From a bacterium (GTDB lineage Bacteria > Patescibacteriota > Gracilibacteria > JAUYGZ01): a DNA stretch of 64,000 nucleotides. The position numbers and the translations under genes are program-made. The stretch spans positions 70,269 through 134,268 of the forward strand of contig JAUYGZ010000011.1 of the NCBI GenBank assembly GCA_030690415.1. The letters run 5' to 3'. The notes under the pieces are model-generated. The model had not been told where the DNA came from and made no database searches. It saw only the letters and a program-made list of their open reading frames with translations. Shown in pieces: positions 51,868-59,611 of the stretch (position 1 is its first letter; each line of letters opens with the position of its first letter).

Positions 51868-53985
51868 CTACAATCCCCCCAGTGCCCTCTCAATATCCGT
51901 CAAGCCATCATCTCCCATGGCAAAGGGGTCTTTTGGCGGCTGTGGTGGCTTGGAATCATCACTTGTTGAAGAGCCCCCTCCAGACTGAGCCTGGTCATCA
52001 TCATCAAAAGGGTTTGAGCCCGTTTGCTGACCAGGTCCCATAGGATCGACATTCTTCACGATCGGTTCTGAAGAATCAGCAGGGATCGCAGGGATCTCGG
52101 TTGGCTGGTTGACATAGCTCACCTTCACTCCACTATCGTTCGTTTGGGTCGAGGGTCGAGAGTCGATAGTTGAAGGATCATCGGACTTCTTCGATTCGGC
52201 CCTAGACTCTAGACTCTCAACTCTTGTCTCTTGACTCTTGACTTCTGGCACTCCCTTCAAAAACTCCGGTACTTCATTCGTAAAGCGCTTTTCGGTTTGA
52301 GGCTTCACACGTGGTTTCGCAGCAGCGGCTTGCGAAGGCAAAGCCTCTTCCTCTGAACCCTGACTTTGCTCTGCCACAATAGCTGCCTTGGTGCGATCGT
52401 GGATGTCAGCCCCTTCCTTATCATCCTTATCGTCCTTATCGTCCTTCCCCAATTCCCTCCCATCAGCCGGTAGAGGCTGATGCTTCTGCGAAGGGGTTTC
52501 AGGAGCGGGTTGAACGGGAGGAGACGAGGTTGTCGACGGAATCGATGCTGGAGGAGCCGGAACCGGAGCCTGAGGAGTTGGAGAAGTTGGAATGGCAGTT
52601 GGAGGGGGTGGAACCGGCGGAGTCGGAGCTTGCAGAGGCGGTATAGGAGTTGGCGCTGGTGGTAACGGAGGTGCCTCCATGGTTTGCGGGGCTTCAGGCC
52701 TGATTTCTACTGGTTGAGACGGTTGAACACGCTGTTCAATACTGGGGCCGGCGGAAGTCTTTGGTTCTGGCGTGTACCCGGCCATGACCTGAGTGACAGG
52801 CTTTTGTTCTAGAGTTGTTTGGCCAGCTTCACTGAGGCCCAGACGTTCCCGTTGGGTGCTTTGCAATGTTGAAATGATCAGGTTGACTACCTCGGGAAGG
52901 GTTCGGCCAGGGAGCTTCAATCCAGCCGCTTGCACATGTCCCCCACCGCCAAACTTCTGCGCCACTTCCATGACATTGGCCTGAGGGGTTTTTGATCGTA
53001 ATGAAACTGATATCAGATCAGGACCTTCCTTAAAAAGAGCTACAATCTCAGCTTCCGGAGCATGGACCAGGAGCTCATCAATGATGTCTCCGGCATCGTC
53101 CATGACGGCTCCGGTGACCTTCAGATCCTGCTGAGTGACCGAAGACCAGACCAGACGATGCTTCGGATCAACCTCAATCTTCGTCAAAATCTTTCCCCAA
53201 AGCTTGAGGGTCGAGAGCTTTTTGGTTCGAAATAAGTACTTGATGATATCCTGTTGATTGGCCCCTTCATCCATGAGCTCTGCGGCGATTTCCATGGATC
53301 GGGGCGTCGTATTGGCATTCTGAAAGGATCCCGTGTCGGTCGTCACGCCACTGAGCAGGAAGGTCGCGGTATCGGGAACAATCAGCTTCTTCTGAAAGTG
53401 CTGTTCCATGTCACGGATCAGCCGAAAGAGGATTTCAGCGGTAGATGAGGCGGTTACATCAATCACATTTATATTCCCAAACTCCGGATTCGAAACGTGG
53501 TGATCGATGTTGATGACGGGCAAAGAAGTAAAGAGATCGGTATTCTCTTCATAGAGCTTGCCCAGTTGAGAGATATCGGCCACATCCACCGTGATGATGA
53601 GATCAAAGTGATCAGAGCGCTCTTGACAGCTCACATTTTTTTCAAAAAACCGACCGTTTTTAGGGGTGATAATGATATGAATCTTGTTGTCTTCGAGTTG
53701 ATACTTCAGGCGATCCACCTCGGTCTTGTCACAATCCAGAGTCACCACGAAATCCCGTCCTCCTGGGACGTCTTGACTCAGCTGCGCTATTTCGGGCATA
53801 AACTGAAAGCTTTCCGGTACCAAGTCCGCACACGCGGCAGTGACCTCCTTCCCCAGGAGGGTCAAAGCTTTGTGTAGAGCCATAATGCTCCCAATCGCGT
53901 CGCCGTCAGGCTTGCGGTGGGTGCAGAGAAGGATTTTTTCACTGCGCTCGATGTGCGCAATGATCTCTTGGAAAGAAACATTCAT
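51868..53985 (-). CDS. DHH/DHHA1 phosphoesterase with long Pro-rich disordered tail
   Basis: Residues 1-330 form an NrnA/RecJ-like DHH phosphoesterase: THRKPDGDAIGS, TLDCDKTEV, NIDHHVSN and TTDTGSF, then DHHA1 with FGGGGHVQAAGL. This suggests degradation of nano-RNA, pAp or cyclic dinucleotides. The remaining 375 residues are unusual. A stretch with about 40% Pro (about 400-490) is followed by an acidic GKDDKDDKDDKEG block, a Ser/Glu/Arg segment encoded by 7-bp repeats (VESLESRAESKK), and an Asp/Gly/Ser tail ending in ERALGGL. The tail has no counterpart in ordinary NrnA and may bind partners. It has its own consensus promoter. Confidence 0.87.
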   Translation of the reverse strand: MNVSFQEIIAHIERSEKILLCTHRKPDGDAIGSIMALHKALTLLGKEVTAACADLVPESFQFMPEIAQLSQDVPGGRDFVVTLDCDKTEVDRLKYQLEDNKIHIIITPKNGRFFEKNVSCQERSDHFDLIITVDVADISQLGKLYEENTDLFTSLPVINIDHHVSNPEFGNINVIDVTASSTAEILFRLIRDMEQHFQKKLIVPDTATFLLSGVTTDTGSFQNANTTPRSMEIAAELMDEGANQQDIIKYLFRTKKLSTLKLWGKILTKIEVDPKHRLVWSSVTQQDLKVTGAVMDDAGDIIDELLVHAPEAEIVALFKEGPDLISVSLRSKTPQANVMEVAQKFGGGGHVQAAGLKLPGRTLPEVVNLIISTLQSTQRERLGLSEAGQTTLEQKPVTQVMAGYTPEPKTSAGPSIEQRVQPSQPVEIRPEAPQTMEAPPLPPAPTPIPPLQAPTPPVPPPPTAIPTSPTPQAPVPAPPASIPSTTSSPPVQPAPETPSQKHQPLPADGRELGKDDKDDKDDKEGADIHDRTKAAIVAEQSQGSEEEALPSQAAAAKPRVKPQTEKRFTNEVPEFLKGVPEVKSQETRVESLESRAESKKSDDPSTIDSRPSTQTNDSGVKVSYVNQPTEIPAIPADSSEPIVKNVDPMGPGQQTGSNPFDDDDQAQSGGGSSTSDDSKPPQPPKDPFAMGDDGLTDIERALGGL
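52147..52244. repeat. 7-bp tandem repeats inside the DHH gene tail
   Basis: GGTCGAG twice, AGTCGAT and AGTTGAA (52147-52174). After a gap come TAGACTC twice, TCAACTC, TTGTCTC, TTGACTC and TTGACTT (52203-52244). The reading frame stays open across both blocks. Confidence 0.85.
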
Positions 53986-54030
53986 TAGCTGGCGGCTAGA
54001 TGGGAGTTCTACAACTTTCGTTGTTAAACT

Positions 54031-54059
54031 ATAATAACATACTAATATAGTGCTGTCAA
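54031..54059 (-). promoter_or_regulatory. Consensus promoter of the DHH phosphoesterase gene
   Basis: On the minus strand TTGACA (54059-54054), exactly 17 bases, TATTAT (54036-54031). Predicted leader of about 40 nt before the ATG at 53985. No gene is seen in the rest of 53986-54210. Confidence 0.8.
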
Positions 54060-54210
54060 ATAGAAGATGTCTATTTATTGCCTTTCACAAGCCAAATAAT
54101 CAAATTCGGGGTTTGCAGGCCAAAACAGCAAGAATGAACACTAGCACCCAAAAGTAAGGAGTACAAACAAAAAAACCCGTTTGAATGAGTTCATATCTTC
54201 TCCTCCACCT

Positions 54211-55140
54211 CTATAACACAGCCTCAGGAGGGAGATACTCCTGAACGAATCGTTCCGCATACTCGATGATCTTGCCCGCCACGCTGATTTTACTCACTTC
54301 TTCGAGTTCCTCAAAGCCGGGATTGGCATTGACCTCCATAATAGCAGGGCCATGTTTGGTCTGGATGATATCCACTCCAGCTACCTCCAGCCCTACAGCT
54401 TTTGTGGCCCGGATTGCCAGGTGGATTTCCTTTTGGGAAGGTGTATAGGGTCTTCCGCTCCCTCCCTGCCCAACATTCGATCGGAACTCTCCTTCCTGGG
54501 CCACTCGTTCCATGGAGGCGATGACTTCCCCTCCTACGACAAAGAGGCGGAGGTCTTTCCCATTGGATTCAGCGATGTATTCCTGGAGGAGGATCTCATT
54601 TTTCCCACCAAGGCTTCCTGAAAGAATCCCATAGGTTGACTTCACCGACCGGTCGCTTTCCACGATGGCAACACCTTCCCCATACGATCCATAGACCGTT
54701 TTCATAATGATTGGAAACTGACCGATATATTTCACTGCCTGGTCCAGGTACTGAGCACTGCTGAGCACTGCCGTCTTGACGACCGGAATATTGTAATGGC
54801 TCAGGACCTGGAGGGTCTGGAGCTTGCTTTTGGCCCTCAAAATATTGTTGTACTCGTTCAGCATAGGGACTCCCATAAGCTGTAGATGTTCGATCACCGC
54901 TATCTTTAGCTGGGTATTGGTCAAAACAGAAACCCGGGGAATGATGAGATCCACTTCAGGAAACTTCCGTCGACCATTCCGGATGTCGAGCTTTCCATTT
55001 CCGTCAAAAAACATCGTGCACCGTTGAAAACGAATCATACTCACTTCGTGTCCTCTTTTTTGAGCCTCTTCCGAGAGTCTTCTCTGTTCATACATAAAAC
55101 GCCTATTGAGAGCGCGAAAAGACAAAATACCGATGTGCAT
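54211..55140 (-). CDS. RimK-like ATP-grasp ligase
   Basis: A 309-residue ATP-grasp enzyme of the RimK/LysX type, which forms amide bonds, typically adding glutamate or another amino acid to a protein or peptide. It starts with MHIGILSFRALNRRFMYEQ. It shows VDLIIPRV, the ATP-binding IIMKTVYGSYGEGVAIVES, KDLRLFVVGGEVIASMER, and the Mg-binding end EVNANPGFEELEEVS. The frame is open for 88 codons upstream, overlapping the neighbour's end, but the fold begins at the ATG at 55140. It is third in an operon with the fused protein and the membrane-anchored regulator. Confidence 0.88.
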   Translation of the reverse strand: MHIGILSFRALNRRFMYEQRRLSEEAQKRGHEVSMIRFQRCTMFFDGNGKLDIRNGRRKFPEVDLIIPRVSVLTNTQLKIAVIEHLQLMGVPMLNEYNNILRAKSKLQTLQVLSHYNIPVVKTAVLSSAQYLDQAVKYIGQFPIIMKTVYGSYGEGVAIVESDRSVKSTYGILSGSLGGKNEILLQEYIAESNGKDLRLFVVGGEVIASMERVAQEGEFRSNVGQGGSGRPYTPSQKEIHLAIRATKAVGLEVAGVDIIQTKHGPAIMEVNANPGFEELEEVSKISVAGKIIEYAERFVQEYLPPEAVL

Positions 55141-55204
55141 GAATTCGGGGATTACAAAAAATTGGCTCAAGAACAGGGTGAGTGTATCGCTCGTCTTTGA
55201 GAAA

Positions 55205-57589
55205 TCAAGAAAAAGCTCCGCCTCCTGGTAAGTACTGTGGATCTCTGATCCCTTTGATCTGGCGAACGAGATCCACCTGACTGAGAGCAAACTTTCCGAG
55301 GAAGAGATCTTTCCACTCTCCACCTCCTCTGATGTAATCCCCAACTTCGAGATAGCCCCAGTAGTACAAAGCGTTTTTGGGGAAGGCCCCGGGCTGGCCG
55401 GCATCGAGCAACCCTCTCTTCACCTTCACGGCGCCCTTCCAGGCTTCATCAGGGGTTTGATAGGTGCAGAGTCGATCAAAGACCGCTCGAAAACCCTCTT
55501 CTCTCGCCCACTGGGCTGCGTGGAAGCTGAGCAGAGCGCCTCGGTATCCCTCTGAGACGACCCTGCTTTGATGAAAGACGGCTAGACCCTCCTGGGTTTT
55601 GAGGTAGTGGGCAGTCCCTCGTCGAAAGACCTGAAATGGCTGTATTTTACCATTTTCTGTACAGTACACATGGACCTCGATCTCATGAGCAATGAGCTTT
55701 TTGACGTCTTCCTCAGAAAACATTTCATCGGCTTTGACGAGGAGACGGTTTTTCTTTCCGACGACGCATCGGGACACAATCCCCTCTTTCGTCTTCACCT
55801 GCCAGTTGTGCAGCCCCTTCTCTTTCAAAAAGCTCTGCATCAGTGTGACCACCGCGTCCGAAGGGAGAGTGCGGTCTTCATGAGCTTCGGATCTTTTCAA
55901 TCCTTTCAGGGCTTTTTCAGCCTGAGCCAGGATATGGCTGGGGGGAAGTCCCATGAGGAGTTCAGCCTGTCGGGGGAAATGATCATCATCCCCAATAACC
56001 GCAATAAGATCGGCCTTTTGCAGGAGCTCGCGGCGTTTCTCGTCAAAAAGACGACCGATGGGCTTGTTCAGATCTATCCTGAGGGCCTGGAGCTCGGATC
56101 TGATTTGAATAAGGTTTTCGGGAAGCGGTTTATAAACAAACCGGGGCTCATAGTGCTCCTCTTCGAAAAAGCGCTTTTTTTCTTCTGCCAAGTTCAGAGG
56201 GCGGAGCTGACTTACCAGACTGAGCTGACGGTCAAAGTTGGCGAGTCGATTATCATTTTGGTGCCAATACGATTCATCCGATTCAGTATGGAGTCTGAGA
56301 GATCTGGCTTTTCCAGATGAAGAGTCTTCCTTCGGTATCAGCTTATTTTCAGTCCCTCGAGTCACATCCAGAAAAAAATTCGAAAGGACTTTCTTTCCCA
56401 GGATGACCTGGTGCGTTTCATCCGCCATTTCCAGAGGATAAAAAACCGTTTTACCCCGATCCCCCTGGAGGGTGTATCCCAGGGTCAGCTTCTCAGCATT
56501 TTTCTTATGAGCAATCTTTTGAAACAGCTTTTCCTCCAGATAATTCTTGTTCATCGTGGGATTCATTCGGGCTTTCCCGGTGGTGGTCCCATGCTTTAGA
56601 TTCAGCGTGATTTCCTCAGACATCCCGATCACCTTCTTTCCACTCAGAGCCTGGATACCCCTCTCGATCTTATTTCCAAATAAATCTTGAGCCAATCGTA
56701 CACCTTTCTCGGGGGTTTGTACCTTCACTCCCGCCACGCGATCGAGCCGATCTCGTAAAGGAGCCAGATTCGCGATCTGCACCGCCAGGCCGGCACGGGC
56801 ATTGATCTCCAGAAGGGCTGGGCCCATATCTTCATCGATCACGACATCCACGGCGAGGTAGCCGAGGGTGACGAGCTGCTGGATTTGAGTCGCCAAAAGG
56901 AGAATTTCTTCCCAAAACGGAATCTTAGTCCCTTTCAAATTTCCAAAATCAGGATGTTCTTTGATGATTCGGCCATAGTGAGCCATATGGGTGATCTCGC
57001 CCTTTGACAGGTCAACCCCAAGGCCAAGCCCTCCCATATGGATATTTGCTTTTCCATGGCTTTCAGAAGTCGGGACTCTCACCATGGCCATGACCGGGAC
57101 CATGTTGTAGACGATGACCCGAATATCAGGGAGACCAAAGGTTCCGAGTGTTTTCATTTCCGGATGACAAATCAAGCGTTGTTCGAAGAATACGGTGTCA
57201 GGACTTCCTGTGATAGAGTAACGGCCTTCCAGGGTATCCGTCACATGCTCTATCATTTCCTCCTGGGAAAAAAAATCACCTTTCGCCGTAATCCAACCAT
57301 CATGCTCACGATTGGTAATCACCACAATCCCCTCTCCTCCGAAGCCTGCATTCGGTTTCAGCACAAAGTCATTCGGCAGAGAGTCCCAAGGGAATTTCTG
57401 CAATTCCGCTTCGGAAGTGATTTTCCCTAACAATCGAGCGGAGCTGACTCCCCTTGCGGCGAGGTACTGCTTCGTCCGCATCTTGTCATCCGCAAACTGA
57501 ATCTGAGCCTTTTTATTCAAAGGCTTGATATAGAGCAGATTACGGGCGTTGATGCCCAGTATCCCATGGTGGTTCCAAAATTTCAGCAT
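55205..57589 (-). CDS. Fusion: ATP-grasp glutamate-ligase-like, retropepsin-like and DUF1704 (QEGLA) zincin
   Basis: A 794-residue fusion of three units that other bacteria usually encode as separate neighbouring genes. Residues about 1-300: alpha-L-glutamate-ligase-like ATP-grasp (NDFVLKPNAGFGGEGIVVI, LPDIRVIVYN, ALLEINARAGLAVQIAN). About 310-420: a retropepsin-like segment (KVIGMSEEITLNLKHG ... VILGKKVLSNFFLDVT) in which the catalytic DTGA cannot be found. About 445-790: DUF1704/MATCAP-type zincin with HEIEVH (His635, Glu636, His640) and TQEGLAVFH (666-670 QEGLA). It could add and remove amino-acid tags on a peptide or protein. It starts 3 bp after the membrane-anchored DNA-binding protein gene, so the genes are coupled. 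Confidence 0.85.
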   Translation of the reverse strand: MLKFWNHHGILGINARNLLYIKPLNKKAQIQFADDKMRTKQYLAARGVSSARLLGKITSEAELQKFPWDSLPNDFVLKPNAGFGGEGIVVITNREHDGWITAKGDFFSQEEMIEHVTDTLEGRYSITGSPDTVFFEQRLICHPEMKTLGTFGLPDIRVIVYNMVPVMAMVRVPTSESHGKANIHMGGLGLGVDLSKGEITHMAHYGRIIKEHPDFGNLKGTKIPFWEEILLLATQIQQLVTLGYLAVDVVIDEDMGPALLEINARAGLAVQIANLAPLRDRLDRVAGVKVQTPEKGVRLAQDLFGNKIERGIQALSGKKVIGMSEEITLNLKHGTTTGKARMNPTMNKNYLEEKLFQKIAHKKNAEKLTLGYTLQGDRGKTVFYPLEMADETHQVILGKKVLSNFFLDVTRGTENKLIPKEDSSSGKARSLRLHTESDESYWHQNDNRLANFDRQLSLVSQLRPLNLAEEKKRFFEEEHYEPRFVYKPLPENLIQIRSELQALRIDLNKPIGRLFDEKRRELLQKADLIAVIGDDDHFPRQAELLMGLPPSHILAQAEKALKGLKRSEAHEDRTLPSDAVVTLMQSFLKEKGLHNWQVKTKEGIVSRCVVGKKNRLLVKADEMFSEEDVKKLIAHEIEVHVYCTENGKIQPFQVFRRGTAHYLKTQEGLAVFHQSRVVSEGYRGALLSFHAAQWAREEGFRAVFDRLCTYQTPDEAWKGAVKVKRGLLDAGQPGAFPKNALYYWGYLEVGDYIRGGGEWKDLFLGKFALSQVDLVRQIKGIRDPQYLPGGGAFS

Positions 57590-57592
57590 GGA

Positions 57593-58258
57593 CTAGGCAA
57601 AAAGTCTCAAAATCATCAGTAAAGGCAACAAGCCCATCATCACAAACAAAAACACAGCGTAAAGTTTTTTCACAAACTGTTCCATCCGAACCTGTTTTTC
57701 GAGCTGAGCAATGTCATCCTGCTTCAATCGGTTTTCCTCCGAAAGCTGGAGGAGCTCCTGTTTTTGCTTTTTGAATGCTATCAAAGGAACCATAGACTTC
57801 ACCTGAGCTTCGAGCTTTCCGACCTGGTAATTGGCCATTTCCAGTTTTTGACGCGCTTCTTTCAGCTCCCCTTCCCCCTTCTCGTAGAGCCCTTTGTAGA
57901 TGGCGACTTCCGGATCTCGTTTAAGGAGTGAGTTTCGAATACCGGCAAATTCGGCATCGTCGCCATCTCCATCCTGCTCCATCACCTGAGCTTCATGAAT
58001 ATCGTGAAACTCACGATGAGAAGACCTGGGCCGGATTTCCTCCCGTAGTTCTCGTTTTGCCTTCACCTGCTCAAGTTGTTGCTCGGCCAGGAGCTGAGCT
58101 TTGAAGTTGAGAAGTTCTTCTTCAGAAAAATAGAGCTGTCGACCTCGGCGTACAGAAGAGATAGTATCTTTCTTCGCATAGCGATCCAGGGTTCGGAGCG
58201 AGACATTCAAAATCTCTGCCGCAAAGGGTCGTGAAACGGTGTGCTGGTCAGTGCTCAT
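57593..58258 (-). CDS. MerR-type DNA-binding protein with coiled coil and C-terminal membrane anchor
   Basis: A 221-residue protein. N-terminal helix-turn-helix of the MerR/excisionase type (about 6-52: SRPFAAEILNVSLRTLDRY ... RRGRQLYFSEEELLNF). Charged middle part and coiled coil (about 125-195, LEMANYQVGKLEAQVKSM, KQKQELLQLSEENRLKQDDI). One C-terminal transmembrane segment (about 202-221, LYAVFLFVMMGLLPLLMILRLF). The protein should sit at the inner membrane and reach DNA with its N-terminus. First gene of the operon with the two ATP-grasp proteins. The 22-bp-phased palindrome array upstream is the obvious candidate binding site. No close named family is recognised. Confidence 0.8.
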   Translation of the reverse strand: MSTDQHTVSRPFAAEILNVSLRTLDRYAKKDTISSVRRGRQLYFSEEELLNFKAQLLAEQQLEQVKAKRELREEIRPRSSHREFHDIHEAQVMEQDGDGDDAEFAGIRNSLLKRDPEVAIYKGLYEKGEGELKEARQKLEMANYQVGKLEAQVKSMVPLIAFKKQKQELLQLSEENRLKQDDIAQLEKQVRMEQFVKKLYAVFLFVMMGLLPLLMILRLFA

Positions 58259-58446
58259 ACTCCTTCACTTTAGGAATAACATAATGTGTTTGAGGATACC
58301 TCAGGAATAATCAATAGAGCTTCGTAGTATTTGAAGATCAAGGTGATAGAGATCGTGCATATCGTATTAAGAAATCGTGTCATAGAAAGGTACGATGACT
58401 TCCCTATTATACTCACAGCTTACGCACTGACAACGCAAAGTAGACA

Positions 58447-58744
58447 TGTCGAGTCGACAGTTGGCACTGTCCAGTCGACACATAATATCTGGCGAGTCGA
58501 CATGACAGCCGTGGCGAGTCGCCAGGGTGGGGGAGTATCTCAAGGGTCTCTGAGATTTTATGTAGACAACATGACAGTGGCGACTAGACATGTAGACAGT
58601 GACGACTGGACACGCTAAAGATGGCGAGTCGACAGTGGAGTACTGTCTACATGAAATGGCTTATATGAATGAATGAGAATGTCGACATGGCGAGTCGACA
58701 TGGAGATAGTGTCGAGTAGACACGCTAAGGATGTCGAGTCGACA
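58447..58744. repeat. Array of ten 13-bp palindromes on a 22-bp lattice
   Basis: Sites with consensus TGTCGAGTCGACA start at 58447, 58468, 58490, 58512, 58578, 58600, 58622, 58688, 58710 and 58732. The first and last are perfect; the others differ at one to three positions. The site at 58512 (TGGCGAGTCGCCA) has changed symmetrically in both arms. From 58468 on, all starts are multiples of 22 bp apart; a half-site TGTCTACA lies on the lattice at 58644. Extra TGTAGACA (58561, 58591) and TGTCGACA (58680) occur. The 22-bp step is two DNA turns, so all sites face the same side. No coding frame is seen. Confidence 0.93.
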
Positions 58745-58749
58745 GGGAA

Positions 58750-58824
58750 GCCCCGAGGTCACTCGGGTCTCCGACCCGCCTGAGCGGACGGGCAGGTAAG
58801 GGGCCAGGGGACTCAGGGCCCTGG
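58750..58824. repeat. GC-rich hairpin cluster between array and ssb
   Basis: Several short inverted repeats in a row: CCGAG-GTCA-CTCGG, GGGTC-TCC-GACCC, and CCAGGG...CCCTGG. The block is much richer in G+C than its surroundings. It may end the ssb transcript or be a mobile palindromic element. Confidence 0.6.
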
Positions 58825-58893
58825 CGCGGAGTATTCTGAAAACCTTCATGGTTCATGCTCTTCAGCTCCGTAGAATCTTCTTTTTTGACAAAT

Positions 58894-59349
58894 CTAAAAC
58901 GGCAAATCCTCCACAGCAATTTTCTCCTCAGGCATTGAGGACATGTTTGGGGAATAATCTGATGATTCGTTCTGGTTGATGCCTCCAGAGAAGCCCTGGT
59001 CTCCCCCAACACCTCCCTTGGGAGTCAGGATGATCATGTTTTCAGCGACGATCTCGGTACGGTATTGCTTTACGCCCTGATCATTGTCCCAGCTGCGGGT
59101 CTGTAGTCGTCCTTCAAAGTAGGTTTTCGTGCCCTTTTTCAGATACTGTCCGGCGATTTCAGCAAGTCGGCCCCAACAGACGATATTGTGAAACTCGACA
59201 GCCTCCTGTTTTTGATTGGTATTTTTATCGTTCCAAACTCGATTTGTCGCGACACCAACGGTGCAGACCATCTGACCACTGGGGATCTGTCGTACTTCCG
59301 GGTCGCGAGTCAGATTTCCAATAATTTGTACCTTGTTGAGGCTGTACAT
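58894..59349 (-). CDS. ssb: Single-stranded DNA-binding protein
   Basis: A 151-residue protein with a complete OB fold (LNKVQIIGNLTRDPEVR, VEFHNIVCWGRLAEIAGQYLKKG, YFEGRLQTRSW), a short Gly-rich linker and the conserved acidic tip ending VEDLPF, which binds partner proteins in replication and repair. It is not next to rpsF/rpsR as in many bacteria. The leader consists of 7-bp repeats, and the DNA downstream is the palindrome array. Confidence 0.97.
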   Translation of the reverse strand: MYSLNKVQIIGNLTRDPEVRQIPSGQMVCTVGVATNRVWNDKNTNQKQEAVEFHNIVCWGRLAEIAGQYLKKGTKTYFEGRLQTRSWDNDQGVKQYRTEIVAENMIILTPKGGVGGDQGFSGGINQNESSDYSPNMSSMPEEKIAVEDLPF

Positions 59350-59354
59350 AGTGA

Positions 59355-59403
59355 GGAGTTAGGAGATAGGAGATAGGAGATAGGAGATAGGAAGGAGGAG
59401 TGG
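59355..59403. repeat. 7-bp tandem repeats directly upstream of ssb
   Basis: GGAGTTA, four GGAGATA, GGAAGGA, GGAGTGG, ending six bases from the ssb start. Together with 59404-59611, which holds no gene, it forms the ssb upstream region. Confidence 0.92.
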
Positions 59404-59611
59404 GGAGATCAGCGGCCGCTCGTCGAGGGTATTTGAGCTGCGGCAACCGTTCAGAGTAATAAGTAGTGGAACGCTATCATGGGAGAGAAAAGAGGTAAAG
59501 GTGAGTGGCAGCTCATTGAGAGAATACATAAAAAAATATATATACCAAGAAGGGTGACTTGTGTCATTTCCAGAATGCTGCTCCTGTCGTATTCAGAGTA
59601 AGGCAAGCCTT

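Noticed and set aside
58447-58744. CRISPR array
   Set aside because: The repeats are 13-bp palindromes with 9-bp gaps, far too short; gaps are not spacer-like and no cas gene is nearby.
58894-59349. Phage origin of ssb
   Set aside because: The protein is a full-length chromosomal-type SSB with the normal acidic tip, and no phage genes surround it.
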